A stretch of DNA of 64,000 nucleotides from Trichoplax adhaerens (taxonomy: Eukaryota > Placozoa > Uniplacotomia > Trichoplacea > Trichoplacidae). Below, piece after piece: positions 1 through 21,015 of the stretch. Numbering within the stretch: the stretch's first letter is position 1; every line of letters begins with the position of its first letter. A program made the translations under genes and the position numbers. The notes under the pieces were generated by a model. It saw only the letters and a program-made list of their open reading frames with translations, was not told the origin of the DNA and ran no database searches. The stretch is from assembly GCF_000150275.1 (NCBI RefSeq), contig NW_002060943.1, positions 732,239 to 796,238 of the forward strand. Direction: 5' to 3'.

Positions 1-3000
1 TTGCGTTGATTGCTTTATTGTTACTTAACTAGTCATGTTTCATTCCTTGTAGATATTGTCTCATGCTTTGGAGTATTTTAATTAGTAGTACATCGTTTAG
101 GCTTACTGAGGTATCAATAGGGACGATTATCTTTCATAGATAATTACCATCTTGACTTAGTAGTATGGATAGAAACAGTCCTTTCTTTCCCCATGTGATA
201 ATTGAAGAAAGGACCGAGATAATCATTATTTCCGCTAGTATACAATCATAATATTCTCATTAATTGCGTTTCATCAATCAAATCTTTGAACCTACCTCTA
301 CCCATTTTAGTAAATAACGCCTGATATGATGAAAAATTCAAATCTTATTGTATAATTTCGTGTCGACATTTATTTACTTTAGAATATTCATTTTTTTATT
401 CTCACCCTCGCGAACACTTTGCATGGCATTAAATTGAGATTCTTAATTCCTTAAGATTATAACTCTTCCTTGACTATCAATCATGCTACTGTAACTACTT
501 GTTTAGAAGATAAATCTTCATTTTATTATCCTACGGCTTCACGGTACTTGACTTTTTATAACGAACTTAGTTAATTTAGCATACTCATATCATGAGCGAT
601 GATCAATTGGACCAATATGATTTTTAATGGGTAAACTAGAGACTGTGCTAATTAATACTAACCATAATTCTTGATGATAGCTGCGATCAAATTGAGAATT
701 TAATGTATAAATAGGTTAGAATAGATTATAAACACTCTTTGCTTTGATACTATGATTGAAAAACATGACCGTGGTGCTAAATAACGATTGAACTTTTAAA
801 TATTTTATTTATTTATATGCACCAATGAAGTCATCGTTATCAATAATCTTCTTGTCTATATTTTTTCTATCATTTAAATTGTTAATAAAACGCTACTGAA
901 TATTTAATACCTATTGAAAATTGGTCTTATGATTGCTCAAAGATGACGTCAAGTTGTTCAAAATAACTCTTTCTGATGATACCGCAAATGCAGCGCAAGG
1001 GGATAACTTATTTAAATGTTGTCTATGAGGATTGGATGGAATAGAGCAATATATAGATAGCCAATTCAGAGTCTTATTGAATGGCATAGCTTGCTGAATG
1101 CCGTAAGTGTTGCTTAATCTTGTCATAATGATTTCTTATAGATCACTTCTTAGTTTTACCCACCCCTTGTAAATATTAATCAGTTGCATACGATTTAACC
1201 CTGGTTGTAATAGATAGCCACATGAATTTGAAATCAAATTCGTACGTCATTATTTATAGACCGAGCTAGATAGATATTTTTAGTCAGTCTAATGAATTTA
1301 TCTTAAGCACTTACTTTATTTCTCGATCTTGCCTCTATTTATCCCGTACAAGCGAATAAAATGTAAGATAGGGAAAAAAATTTGAGAAGTAAAAGCGAAA
1401 GAAGAAAAGTCAACATTAAACTGTCAATAAGAAAGCAGGCGATGAAAAATAATATCCACTACTATAATAGCAGACATATCATTAATACACTGGATATATT
1501 GGAGCCAAAAAAATTAATAATCCATGCTATCCTAAAGAAAGTGAAGGATGTTATTGATTCATTTTGAGCATTGCCTCCATAGTCTTTACATTAAATTGTA
1601 TTGAATTGATAATTAGAATAGTTTTGTCTCTCTTTGATTGATTAGCGGCTACAACGGTTGTAAATAAGTAATAATAGATCGGAAATAGTTAATAACTTTA
1701 TTGATGGCCAGAATGATTGATAGTCGGTATTCTATTAGCAAGTAAGGCAGCCATTGATTGATGGAAATTTTTCGTGGGCGTACAGTATTAGTTATCAACT
1801 TACTTGCAAGAATAGCCATCTATTAATTATTATTACAGTATTTTCCTCGTTATTTCCAATGTTGTCACGATCATTAGTATTATATCCACAGTTCATCAGG
1901 ATAGTAGTAATCGCATCTGACTCCAAGGGAGTTAAGATACAATTTTATTATTCTTTATTCATTTGATGCGGTATTTATCATTGAGCTTTTCTATCTATTG
2001 ATGATAGTACATTATACTTAGATCAATAGATTGAAAATTTTCTCTTTCAATTGCAGTCGATGGTGGATCTTTTTTCTATCTTAACTCTCCCTTACAAATG
2101 TATTGTTAGCCAAAGTCGACAAGGATAAGTCTGATGAAAAGTAATCGACATCTTTTCTGCTACTATACGGCACATATTTTTTGATTAATTTATTATTTAT
2201 TATTATTGCAATGACGAGATGATCACATACCCTAATTTACACATAGCTAATAGACTTGATTAATATTTTATTTTATGTTATACGAGTCTATTTTATTTGC
2301 AAACGAGTAGCCTGTCTTAAAATCTCTTTTATCCTTATGGTATCAGTGTTTTGACGACAACTAATTTATGTAGAGTTCAGATCATTAAGGATCACGACAT
2401 TTAATTGATTTTCTATACGAAATAGAACTTATTACTCATATCCCGTAGTCAACTTGCCTATCTATTATAAGAATTGGCATGTTTGGCTGGTAATTATAAT
2501 TGATATTAGGGATGCAAGTTATTAAAATCCTCCTTGACGGCATACATCGGATAAAATATTTTTTATTAATTTGATTTGTTGTTGCTGCTACTTTAAGCGA
2601 CCAAATGTAATTTTCACACAAAACTGAAAGGTTATAATATCTATAGAAAATTGATGGTTAAGTGTAAAATTCAATTTTTCAATTTTCTTTTCCGCCGTAC
2701 TATCATATCTAAAGTTTTGGAATATCACGATCATATTTTCTGTTTGTGTCGTAGCAATTTTAAATTATTTTATTTTTTGCATTGCATAAATACTCATCAC
2801 TTGAGATCTGACTAGAATCGAACTTTAAACCGGATGTATCCACTTTTGTCTTGATTACCGGTTGATCTCATGTCGACATTATCACTGAATGATCTCTTTT
2901 GTTGCATGATGTTGACTATTGATTTGGATTTAGGCTGCTCGCTTCTATTTGCTCGCTTAGTTTGTCTTAGCTTGGTTAATATTGATATCTATTTCAATTT

Positions 3001-6000
3001 TTTTCATTATCTTAATTTTTATTTGCAGTGGCATTCTAGTCTTATTCCTCTCTTTGTACTCAAGTAGTTGTTGTATAAAATTATTTCGCATAGATTGGAT
3101 GTTGTATTGGCCTGATATTATTGGAAATCTACTATGTTATAGTCCATTTTATGATTTTAATTGTAACCATTTAATCATGCCGATAAAATTTCATTTTCTC
3201 CTACTTTTTTTATAAGTTACGGCGATACTAATGTTCTACTATACCTTTAACGTCAATAAACCGAACAGAATGATTAATAAATTTCTTTTAGTTAGAGTTT
3301 AGCATAACATGTAGGTTAGTCCTAGTACTCTATATTATAATCAGCTGAATTAAATTTAATTATTTATTTGTCCGCCTTTATCATCAATGTTTTATTCTGA
3401 CTCAAGGTGGTTGAATATTATTGTTTTATTTTTTTCTTCACGTTTCAATGTTACTTGCTAGCTAGGAACTGAAATTATTACTAAGGGAAAGACGCGAGCT
3501 GAAATAATTGACTGTTCGACAAATGAAAAAAATTATTACCAGTTCTTCTCAGTTTTATTAAGGATCGATTTTAGGCTAGCAAAGGCTAAGAAAGATATTT
3601 GAAATATTAATAAGGATCGAGGATAGGCAAATCAAATAGGCAGAGCATAATAACTTGTTGTCTAAACGGCAATGCAATTGGAGAATTATCCAGTGAATTA
3701 ATATTATCGACACTGTATGTATTGAAATTAACTAGCAAAGATAACTGTCCAGGCTTGATAGCAAGCTAAACGTGTCTATAGCCAATGAAATATCGAATTG
3801 CAGCAAGGCTAAGCTATAATATTGCAGGAAGTTTAAATCCTGTGACTCTTATAGCGAGCAAATTAACGGACAAAGCAACTTGTACATCATTAAATTTTTA
3901 GAATATGCAACACTGACAGAATGGAATGATAGTTTACATAGCCTGCTTTAGCAAAGTAGAATACCATTAATATCGTATCCAAGATACATGATGCGATAAG
4001 TTATAGATTATCAATGTATAATTACACGAATATTAATTGATATTAATTGTACCCATACCAACGTTTTATATATCATTACCCTAGATACTATTGGTATTTA
4101 CGATCTAGGTTATACAGCATTATATTTATTATGATCGGCAACGGAACAGCAAATGCATCTGTGAGCAACTAGCAGTAGCAATTCTATCAGTATCGATAAA
4201 AGGTATGTGGTTATGATAGGCTAAGGAATTGGAAATATATTTGCAAGTACTGTGAGATGAAACTTATTAGAAGCTTAGGTTTATTTGGCCTGTAATACTG
4301 CGAAATTAATTTTAAATGGTTTTGTATGCCATATAAATGCGTGAATATTATTAATAGCGTGCATGGATGAAGTTATGTGAGAGTAAATAAAGTCATTCAT
4401 TAGTAAACAACATAAACTAAAATCCCGCCAATAGCCCTAGTAAATCATATAGAGGTGCTTGTTGTTACTGTATGGCATCCAGTAAATTGATAGGCAAATA
4501 AGATTCTACATGAAAATAGATATCCACGGTTTAAAAATCTGTATAATTAAGGGAATATAACAGAAAAATGTGGAAATACTTACGTATTATTGCGTAATAA
4601 TTTCGAAGATGGTATATAATAATCAATCTATTATCTGCCGGTGATTCTATTGGTTGTACAGGAACTTTTAAAAGAAAAGTTCTTTCTAATAATTATATAG
4701 AATAATTAATTACTGCTTTTACTAAACAAAAATGGAAAACATTATTAATTTCTACATTTATGTCCCTAATTAAAAATTGGATGAAATTAATCTTTATCCT
4801 TATTGATTATTCGGGATGATAAACCTCTACTTCATAAAGTGGTGTAACATATTGTTCGCTGTTGTTTAGATGCGCAACCAAAAAGCACATTTATAATATA
4901 ACGAAATCTATAATAAATTTCTTTTATGCGACGAAATACCAGGCTATCAATAACACCCTAGATAGCACTAATATTTAATCGCAAATAGAATTTAAAACAA
5001 TCATCATTTTATAGCATAGTATGAATAATACATTTTACTTTCGCTTTCCTCCATCCATTAATATACCATTGTTAATTGCTTTATTCACATTTAGCTTTCG
5101 ATTTTATTAAAATGGGATACTATTTACTTATATTAAGATAGATCTTGATTTATTAATACTTCAAAGTTTAAGTCCTATCAGTCACGCTTTACTTTTAGCG
5201 ATTTAGGAACTCTGACGGCTATACACTTTAAAATGAAATTAAAATATACCGTAATTATAGTACTACTCTATTCCAAATAAAGGGTCATTAATGTCACGAT
5301 ATATGACAATCTTCCTCAATTTGTCCAACTTTTATGGCTGAAGGTTAAGCGGAAAGTTCTCGCTTTATGTTTCACAGTATATAACAGACCAACAAATTAT
5401 TTTTTGTCAATAATTGATCTATTGCAATAAATAAAGGATGGGATCAAAAAATGGATCTGTTTCTTTTTGAATGCAACTGCCCATGAATCTATCTCTAGCT
5501 TTAAAAATGTTTTTCTTTAAGCAAATATTTTGCAGCTGGTAAAGCTAGTGAGTAAAAGAATGGTAAATATTCTTGTCTCTGTCTTACGGGAGGGGATGTC
5601 GAAAGAGCCGGCACAAGGGGTTATAGCGCGCTTGATAATGTTAGGATTGCATCAACTATTTTCGCTATTATTTCAGGTGCTGTAGTTAATCAATTTCTTG
5701 TGATGATTTCGTCATTATAATAAGTCAACAGCGGATAAAATGGTTGGTAAAAAATAAATTTTCAACTATCCACTTCCTATTATGCAATATAATGCTACGG
5801 CTAGATTAAATGGCATAAAGGGAAATAATTTTCGCTATTGGCAATCAAAGGCAATAATTATTATTACCCAGAACTAATTTATTAACGTACAAATGAACGG
5901 TGATGGATTTACATACCTGGACACCTACGTAAAATTGTAATAAGAAGTACGATATTTAATCACTTATAATGAAATGTGAGAATAAGCTGACATATGCAAT

Positions 6001-6940
6001 GAATTGAAGCTGTTAGGTAAAGAAAAAACTAGAAAGATAGATGGTAATACAGTTCATAAATCATCAGACAAGATATAAAATATCTAATTGTTAGTTCTCG
6101 TCGTTGTGATCGACTAAGCTATTTCACTAGCTACTTAACGAGCTCCTACTAACTAAGGAGATAAATTAATACTGCGAATTAGACTAACTACTGTCTCACA
6201 AGTACTATAAGCGGGTAGAAGTTTGTTTAGCTTTTAAGAGTCTTTATTCTTAGTATATACAAAAGTATAAACCTTTGTGTACGACTAAGAGATAATTAGT
6301 CAACTAAAACGTTACACTGGCTTATATACATTTGCCATAAACTAATGGGGCATTGTTGAAATATGCCGGTTGTACAATTTACTAACATTAGTATTAGAAT
6401 GAGAGATAGATTTATAATATAACATACTATAGAATCTAACAGTAAACAACCGTAATTAATATAAATCAATTAACGATCAATTAAGACCTAGAGAATCAGC
6501 ACCACTAAATCATTTAAGAGACTAAAATTAATAATAAGCCGATAATAAGGTTGGTGTTAAATTAAATATCATAAACATAATCATGTCATCGTCCATTAGC
6601 ACTACTAACTAGAATTAATTTATACATAACAAGAATCAACATCGTGACACTAATGAATTGAAGCTGTTCTATGAAGGCGTCCTATAATTATCTACGAGTT
6701 AAGCTAGAAGTAACATTGGAGGATGCAAAAATAAATTCACTTGATTAGATTGAAATAGTTATAGCTATAAGCCAAAGCATTGATATAAGGTGATAATTAA
6801 ATAGGTTGTAGTTTATATTATATTATCAAAACCTGTTATTAAGCACTGTACAATAACGGAATAGTTAGAGTGGAGATCATAGTGAGGGTATTTGTATATG
6901 TTAAAGTTGAAATAAAATTAGCGTAATTTTTAGCTAACAT
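1..6940. other. AT-rich intergenic DNA, no gene recognised
   Basis: Almost 7 kb of strongly AT-rich sequence in which all six frames are interrupted every few dozen codons. Open stretches are under 80 codons, have no recognisable family signature and are not joined by plausible splice sites. A small GC-richer patch lies at about 5587-5632 and a perfect CRE-like TGACGTCA at 944-951. I see no tRNA, repeat array or mobile element. A gene with very short or divergent exons could be missed by eye. Confidence 0.6.
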
Positions 6941-6948
6941 GTATTAAA

Positions 6949-8932
6949 TTGTCGCAGATTGCACTGGAATATTCTGTTATCACTTCTGTTATACAAGTGG
7001 CTAAAGGGAAAAAACCTATTTTAACACGGAAAGTATCAGTAGATGTTAAAATTATCTCCTGCAATAGCATCATTCAAGGAAAAGGGCACCATGAGTCAAG
7101 AATAAAAAGGAAAACTGGTAAGATCGGCGAATCGTTGCACATAATTAAGACGATCAAGGACGGTCACTACTACTGAGGAATTGAATACTGGTGGCGCCCT
7201 TAAATTTAAACACTTTTTGGTTGCGTTTATTCGAAGGTTAAAAACGTAAATTATTGGTGCATTCGCTGCTTATAGAATATAAAGTACCAGCTAAAGCCGG
7301 GGAACGAGCAAAAATATTGGAAAGTCTTAGTGGATACATACCATTGAGTCAAAATTTCCTGATTCCTATTAAGGTCATTTATATGCTGATAAAGCGAAGA
7401 AAATCGATCTGATTATCGCAAAGAGGCTAAAAATGCCACTGCTATGCCTCCTAGTTTGAAAATTGCTAAATTATCGATAGCCATGATAGTTTATGACTTA
7501 GCTGGAATGCTTCAGTAACAGATTTACAATATTGATAGCAAATCTGACTACTACTATCAGTATATTAAGAAATATGCGAAGGAAGTGGTGATCGAATCCT
7601 TAACTATATTGAAGAATAATCACCTAGAGAAGACTTACTGCAGTCTGAGCATCTATTAGCAAAGTAGGTTTTCTTTGGCGTTTTAGAAAAAATGCTAAAT
7701 ATAACAAGAATAAATCAAAGTATGATAAGTATGTAAAAGTGATCATCTATGGAGAGCAGCTAGGGAAATATGAGTACACAGGTAAATTATTAGATAGGTA
7801 TAGTATGAGTAAATAGCAAAGATGGAGTCAAATACTGCTACCGTAAAGATAAATTGAAGACAGATCAACGGTACCGTTATCCAGCCTGGCGTTTTCGTAA
7901 ACATTCAATAATCGATGGAGGCCTATCTAGCCGAATGAATGACGATACTGAATATGAGTGGCTTAACCATGTGCAGAAACCTAAAGATGAAGAGTTCCAG
8001 TGTAACCTTTCTATTCAACTAATTTTACATCTCTGACGTACATGAGCTTAAAAATTACGCAGAGAAAGAGATGAAAATTGCTCCTGTTGATAATTTTGAA
8101 GAAATAAAAGCATCCTTAGAAGAGTTGAAGGATAGTACGTCGAAATTAAATAGCGATCTTGTAGATATTATTCATTATGAAGTAGAGAATGCACTATCAA
8201 AGATAAATGACAAGCCTACCGATGCACAAAGTCTACTGATAAATTTTGAACAGAAATTTGATACTCTAATTGCCGAAATGAATAGAATAAATGATACATC
8301 TCAAAGGGTAGACAGACGAAACATGGCTATGGCTCAGGATTTAGGTTAGTAAAAAATGCAAGTCGCTGATATCGCATAAATTGCAGTGGAGACATGAAGG
8401 CAATACTTTGATATGGCTCAAGATGTAGTAGAAATAAAAATATCTGTAGAGCAATTACCTGCAGCTAATCTATCGGATAAAAGTAATGATTAGAGCCAGA
8501 ATAATGATTCTATCGGTATGCTATCATGATCTTAGTTTTGTTCATTAAATACTATTGCACAGATATTTTAGAAATTATCGAGAACGGTCTCATAATTGTA
8601 GAATAGTAAATATTAATGTCCATGAAACAGATAATGGCTGCTCTCTGGATAATTTCAATATTAATTGCATTTCTATTGATTTAAATTTATAGAAGATTTG
8701 CTTCAAAATCTTTCCTTAACACCAGATAGTTACCGTACTGAGAGATCAAATTTCATCAAAGAAATCAGTGATAAACTGAAGGAGATCGATATGGATTATA
8801 AAGATATTTTGATTCATGGAATGGCTAGCTGTAAAAAACAACTGCTATCATGCAATCTATCCGTCATGCTATAGAAATGGAGGCTTGCTTTAGGCCAGCA
8901 GGTTGTTATTGGATTAAAATAGGTAGGTATGA
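6949..8932 (+). pseudogene. Decayed Apaf-1-like (NB-ARC) gene
   Basis: A run of protein-like segments on the plus strand that changes frame and is broken by stops. Near 8687-8845 one frame reads into an Apaf-1-type NB-ARC start: a PDSYRTERSNFIKEISDKLK block, then ILIHGMASCKKQ. This matches the family pattern (recognition helix, short linker, IHGMAGCGKT P-loop), but the Walker A glycines, the lysine spacing and the Thr are lost. After a frameshift, 8849-8932 continues with RHAIEMEACFRPAGCYWIKIG, matching the Apaf-1 block that follows the P-loop (AVRD...LLEGCFPGGVHWVSVGK), and then meets a donor-like GTAGGT. Upstream pieces at 8041-8346 and 8412-8490 look like coiled coil (repeated MAQD motifs). 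Pieces at 6949-7173, 7400-7640, 7690-7805 and 7805-8036 look like the rest of an N-terminal region I do not recognise. No intact NB-ARC, winged-helix or WD40 region follows. Reading: unprocessed, truncated, dead copy of an Apaf-1-like gene. Confidence 0.6.
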
Positions 8933-10919
8933 AGTCTTAATATTACTTGTACTGTAAAGTATAAATTATTTTAAACTGTGATCTGTACATGTATATCACG
9001 ACAGAAAAATTAAAGTTAGTATGTAGACAAAATGTTTGCTAATCATAATACTTCAGTTAGCATTTACGCTAGCCAGACGGCGAATATTTCAAATCTCTAA
9101 TTTTCGCGAATAGCGTTATAAATTAAGCAGTAAAATCGCTATACCATTTTATTTGTTATCTAGTATTGAAATACACAAATTGTTTCATAAGCACAATTAA
9201 ATATTTAGCCAGATTAGTATCCTGCGTACAAGTATCAATCAATTTTGAATAATAGCGTCATAATTTGATACTATACTTTCAAATTGCAAAGTGATTACAT
9301 GTCTGCGATATGTAGACGAGGCTGATTTACATATTTAGCTTGTAAAAATAGATTAATATAGCTGAAATATACTTATGATACATAGTAATATTCTCGATCA
9401 TAGCATGCCTGTTTCTCATTGATCTATCGTATGATAAGTTATGTCCATAAGTAATGTAAGGTCAACACTACTTATTCTTATAAGCAACTGTTTATGCATC
9501 CATGAATTTTAGTAAATCTTCAATTTAATAATTTAATTTGCCGGCATCTTATCGTATTCCAGTATTTCATTTATACGAAGGCGTTTTAGCACTCCACCCA
9601 ATTCCGGGAAAGCATCGAAAGTACTCAAAAAGGGTACAGAATTCGTATTAATTGATTTTCTAAAAATTGTTTTTAAAGTTCTCTTTACACATGTGGGCCA
9701 AACTTCTGAGATTCAACATTGGCTTAAACTGTTACTACTTTGCTCCATATCTTAATTAATAATTCGCTTATAAATTTGTGACAAAGCGATAATAAACGTA
9801 TACTTTATAGTTTCTTGTTCAATTTTATCTCGCCACACCGATTAGTACTATCAAGGAATGTAGGACTTGGTATAAATAGATAATTACGAATGTCATACGA
9901 TCTAATATTCTGAATCGATCTGTATTATTGAAATAATAGTTATCCAATTTGTTGTAGCGAGGAATGTCAAATACCCAAAGAATGATAGAAAATCAATTTC
10001 TAGTTTAATTTAATAATGTACAATAAATTTAAAGTAATTTTTTTAAACTGTTGCTTCGACCTCCAACTTTACTTTTCTCCAGCATGTGTGACTGAAATGA
10101 TTAATATCTGGTCTTTACTGTGAACTCGATGCCCTAATAGGGTACGGTACCTCATAATTTTAAATTTATTAGCTTATTAGCATTAATAAATTATGAAATG
10201 TTTTGACCAAGTCTAACAAAGCAAATGACAACATATAAAATTGATGAATTATTTTTTAGATCAACTTGGTTCTTTTAGATTACATTGAGCATGGAATGAT
10301 AATATATTGTACGTAAAGAATACGATAGCAAAAAATTGCTGCACAAGTACTCAAACGCGGTTAACTGCTAGCGATATATTCAACATCATTTTCAATTATA
10401 TAAAGTAGCAACAACAACCATTATCTAAGCAGATGCGATGGTCTATAATAAGTAATGAAATCGAAATAGCTCCCAGTAAAATAGAACAATTGACTAATAG
10501 TTAATTAATTAAGAGATTTTTATTAGGCACAATTCGAAACGTTATATTACTATATATATATATTATTACGTACCCAGCATTCAAGCATAATGACACTGAC
10601 TGATAAGCTGTATCAGCTAATGCTAAATATTAATCCAAAGCAGTAAACATAAGATAGAATTCAAAAATAAGAACTAAAAGCCGTGTCGCTGTCGACAGAC
10701 GTGATGAAATTAATTAACTACTGTAAGATACCAAGAAAAAGTTTACAGTATTATAGTAACCTGCAAATTTTGAGATACTTCTCAGACGAGCTCACATATT
10801 AATACTACAAAATAGCTACAAAATGTACGACCTTTTCCATAAGCACAAGCACAAAAATTATTATCAAATGTCATGAAGGCAAATCGTACTAAGAAACTTA
10901 CTGGGGCCGTAATAATTAT
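8933..10919. other. AT-rich intergenic DNA
   Basis: About 2 kb between the decayed Apaf-1-like sequence and the 3' end of the Na+/K+-ATPase gene. I see only stop-dense AT-rich sequence and a short (TA)n run near 10551. It should hold the 3' UTR and polyadenylation site of the pump gene on the minus strand, but I could not place a clear AATAAA. Confidence 0.5.
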
Positions 10920-18211
<7,292 letters not shown>

Positions 18212-19459
18212 CTAGAGTATAAAATGAATAACCGTGTTTTAAAAAAGTCAAATAACATGATAAATTACATCCAATTTTGCTCGATCTGATCGTCTTCACA
18301 GATGCCATCGATTACAATACATGTAGCATTGTCATAGGAAAAGCAACATCTTCAATGACTCGAGGTCACTTTTCTACTGCGTAGGGACTACATGCTATTG
18401 CAATGGATAGGCAACAACTTTTACTAAAAATTGCAAGGTGAATCACCTAACGACTTGGCATTTGCTGATGCTGAAGTCATGAATAGGCGTCCAAGCATAG
18501 CAAGCCGAATCCGTTTGCAATTTTGAAGTGACAATAACAACGAATGGACTTGCTTAGGATAACATAAACGATTAATTTGGAATCATTTTCTAGCAGTATT
18601 GATAGCCACATGGAAAGCTGACAAAGTCCAGCTGCTACTCATGATAATAATGATAATAAAAACATTTCCCGAGGCTAAAATTGGGGACGCATGTCAATAT
18701 TGCTAGTGAGTACAGTAATCCTATCCACGGAAGGCGATCGCTCCCTTATCGATCTCTCTGTAGGACAGTATAGGATAAGACAACAATCTCCATTTGTAGT
18801 TCAATAAAGAAGGTCATTGCAAAATGCAATCAAGAATGTCTAATTAATATCGTCCCTAGATCAACAATGATATCGTGCTAAGCCATTAATGGTAGAAAAA
18901 AATTGCAGGCCGAAGTACTGTCTAGTACACGTGATTGCATCGAGGCGTATACAACTCTATGGCAAACTCGTGTAAGGCATCGCCTACAGCGTCCCAGGAC
19001 TGCAAGCGAACATTTGAAGTGGAGAGATTTCTACTGTCGACTGGTTTGAAATTGCACTAGTGTAGTGATTTCTATTTTGTCTCTCTCTGTCTACTATTAT
19101 CTCTGCGGGTATTTTAATACTGTATGGGAAACATTTAGGCCAAGTCTTGCAGTAAACTGTGAAGACGATCAAGAAGCAAAGCAAGTTTTCAAAACCTCTA
19201 TCCGAATTCGCCCACGCGGTTTGGGCGATACACGATCGTACAGTAAAGGATGGGTGTCAAAAATTCAATACAGAAAAAAGTCTCTATCACGTATTAACGA
19301 AGTCTATGATCAGCTAACCTTCTTATGGACAACGTAAGATGGCGGAATGTCGTCTGCTGTCATACTTGTTTAATTGGAGATTGATAGAAGTATATAAACA
19401 AGTTCAAAAATTCAATGAAAAAGTGTAAACTGCGATGAAATCGATGGTCGACCAATGCT
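18212..19459. other. Upstream region of ATP1A
   Basis: Region 5' of the most upstream ATP1A exon I can place. It should hold the missing start exon, the 5' UTR and the promoter. I saw short minus-strand ATG frames (for example near 18285 and 18640) but none with a donor in the phase needed to join the exon at 18211. A CACGTG E-box sits at 18928-18933. The open frames around 19000-19340 on either strand have no family signature. Confidence 0.4.
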
Positions 19460-19979
19460 AAAATCTACCACCACCGCTAGTTCGCAGTTTCAGAAAGACT
19501 GCGCAGGAGTGGCACTCGCCTTCCCGGCAGCCCATATTTATACGTGCCACAGGCTGTGTTCACGTGATCGACGGCCGTATTGACTTTGGATTCTCTTACC
19601 ATTGTGATACGCGTCAAAGGCTGATCACATGGTCCAATCCAAGTACAGTAGGCCAGAGTACAGTGTACAGTCAAGGCGGTGTTCGTGACTGGCAAGTGTA
19701 ATGATTACATAGCGGAAATATCATCCGAGCGTCACCGTACAGTACATTGTACTGCAGCGGCATAGCGTCACACCAGGCTGTGACATTCGCGACACGTGTC
19801 CAGCTCTTCACTATGGAGGATGATGCAGTAGTACTGTACAGCTCGCTACAGTATCCTATCGAGTGATGGGATGACTGCACTACGTACTGTAGCTGGGAAA
19901 AAAGGACCAGACTGTACACTGTACAGAACGAATGAGTAACCAGTGTACTCACTGTACTGTACTCTCCCACATATGGACC

Positions 19980-20049
19980 ATACCGTACCGTACCATACCG
20001 TATCGTATCGTATCGTATCGTATCGTACTAAGGATGGGTGGGTGGGTGC
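19980..20049. repeat. Simple repeats: (CGTAT/CGTAC)n then (GGGT)n
   Basis: A pentameric microsatellite at about 19980-20028, starting as ACCGT-type units and ending in six TCGTA-type units, is followed by a short GGGT run (about 20033-20047). It is the most regular short tandem repeat in the window and sits in the GTAC-rich island. Confidence 0.9.
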
Positions 20050-20973
20050 GTTCGAACAAGACGAAGAAGGAATAATGGCGCACCTTGTTGAACTGAACTT
20101 ATTTGCACTTAGCAACCCACTGTACTGTATGATGTGATAACAAATTTCGATCCATGACATGACAATTGCAGTTACTGCACTGCACTGTCATTATTTACAG
20201 TAGGGGTATGCTATTCCAGTGCCAGTGAGAAGAAGCAAGCGTCTGCTATCGGAGGGTGAACTTTCAAATCTAGTGTATCAAATCATCTCGCTTTTGGTCG
20301 CTATCGTACTGGGCGGTAAACATCGCTAACGAGTAACGATGAATAACCATTTAGTCATGCTTAATTAACTTAATTAATTAGGCACTGTTGCTGCAGGACT
20401 CGAAAATACAACGCAGTCTCCTAATATCAAGGAACATAGCCATTGAAAATCCTACAGTCAATGTAGAAAATTGGGAATTTTGATCTACAGCACAGCCATA
20501 GATAGAGTTCATAAAAAACACGATTGAATACAGTACAGTACTATGGACGACAGTAAACGGTACGTATTATGTACTGTTATGTACCAGTCAGAACTGTCGT
20601 GATGGTCGTGACTTTTACAAATTTGGCGACCCTATTTGCAGAGCCATACAAACAATCCCCCTACTATAATGCGATTGACTATCTACATTAGATTAATGCC
20701 ATGGTCTGTAATCATTCTGTTATTGGATTTATAGAATTTCAATTTTCTACATACAGTATTGCATAATTGGAGATAATCAATTCATTAATGAATGAATTGA
20801 TCCATAATTGTTACCGGAAAAGCTTCACAGATGCTGCACTGCTTTGTAAAGTACCGTTAACAATTTTAAGACTGCTGGAGTATCAACCGTGGGGAGTCTC
20901 CCATTCTCAGCTGCCCCCAGTACTGCCTGTGCGCAAACTGTGGAATGTCAAAGTACAAGTGCAGCCATGGCCC

Positions 20974-21015
20974 ATGGACTACTCAAATGATTAAATAGTA
21001 ATTGGAGTAGTCCAT
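20974..21015. repeat. Perfect 11-bp inverted repeat (ATGGACTACTC arms)
   Basis: ATGGACTACTC at 20974-20984 is matched by its exact reverse complement GAGTAGTCCAT at 21005-21015, leaving a 20-nt AT-rich loop. The related word TGGACTACTT occurs again at 21797-21807 and 23023-23032, so the arm sequence looks like a recurring local motif. Confidence 0.8.

Noticed and set aside
944-951. Perfect CRE (TGACGTCA)
   Set aside because: Isolated 8-mer in AT-rich DNA with no gene start nearby; could be chance.
19065-20160. Open frames of 60-104 codons on both strands (19065-19337, 19477-20160)
   Set aside because: They overlap each other in several frames, have no family signature, and sit in GC-richer DNA where stops are rarer.
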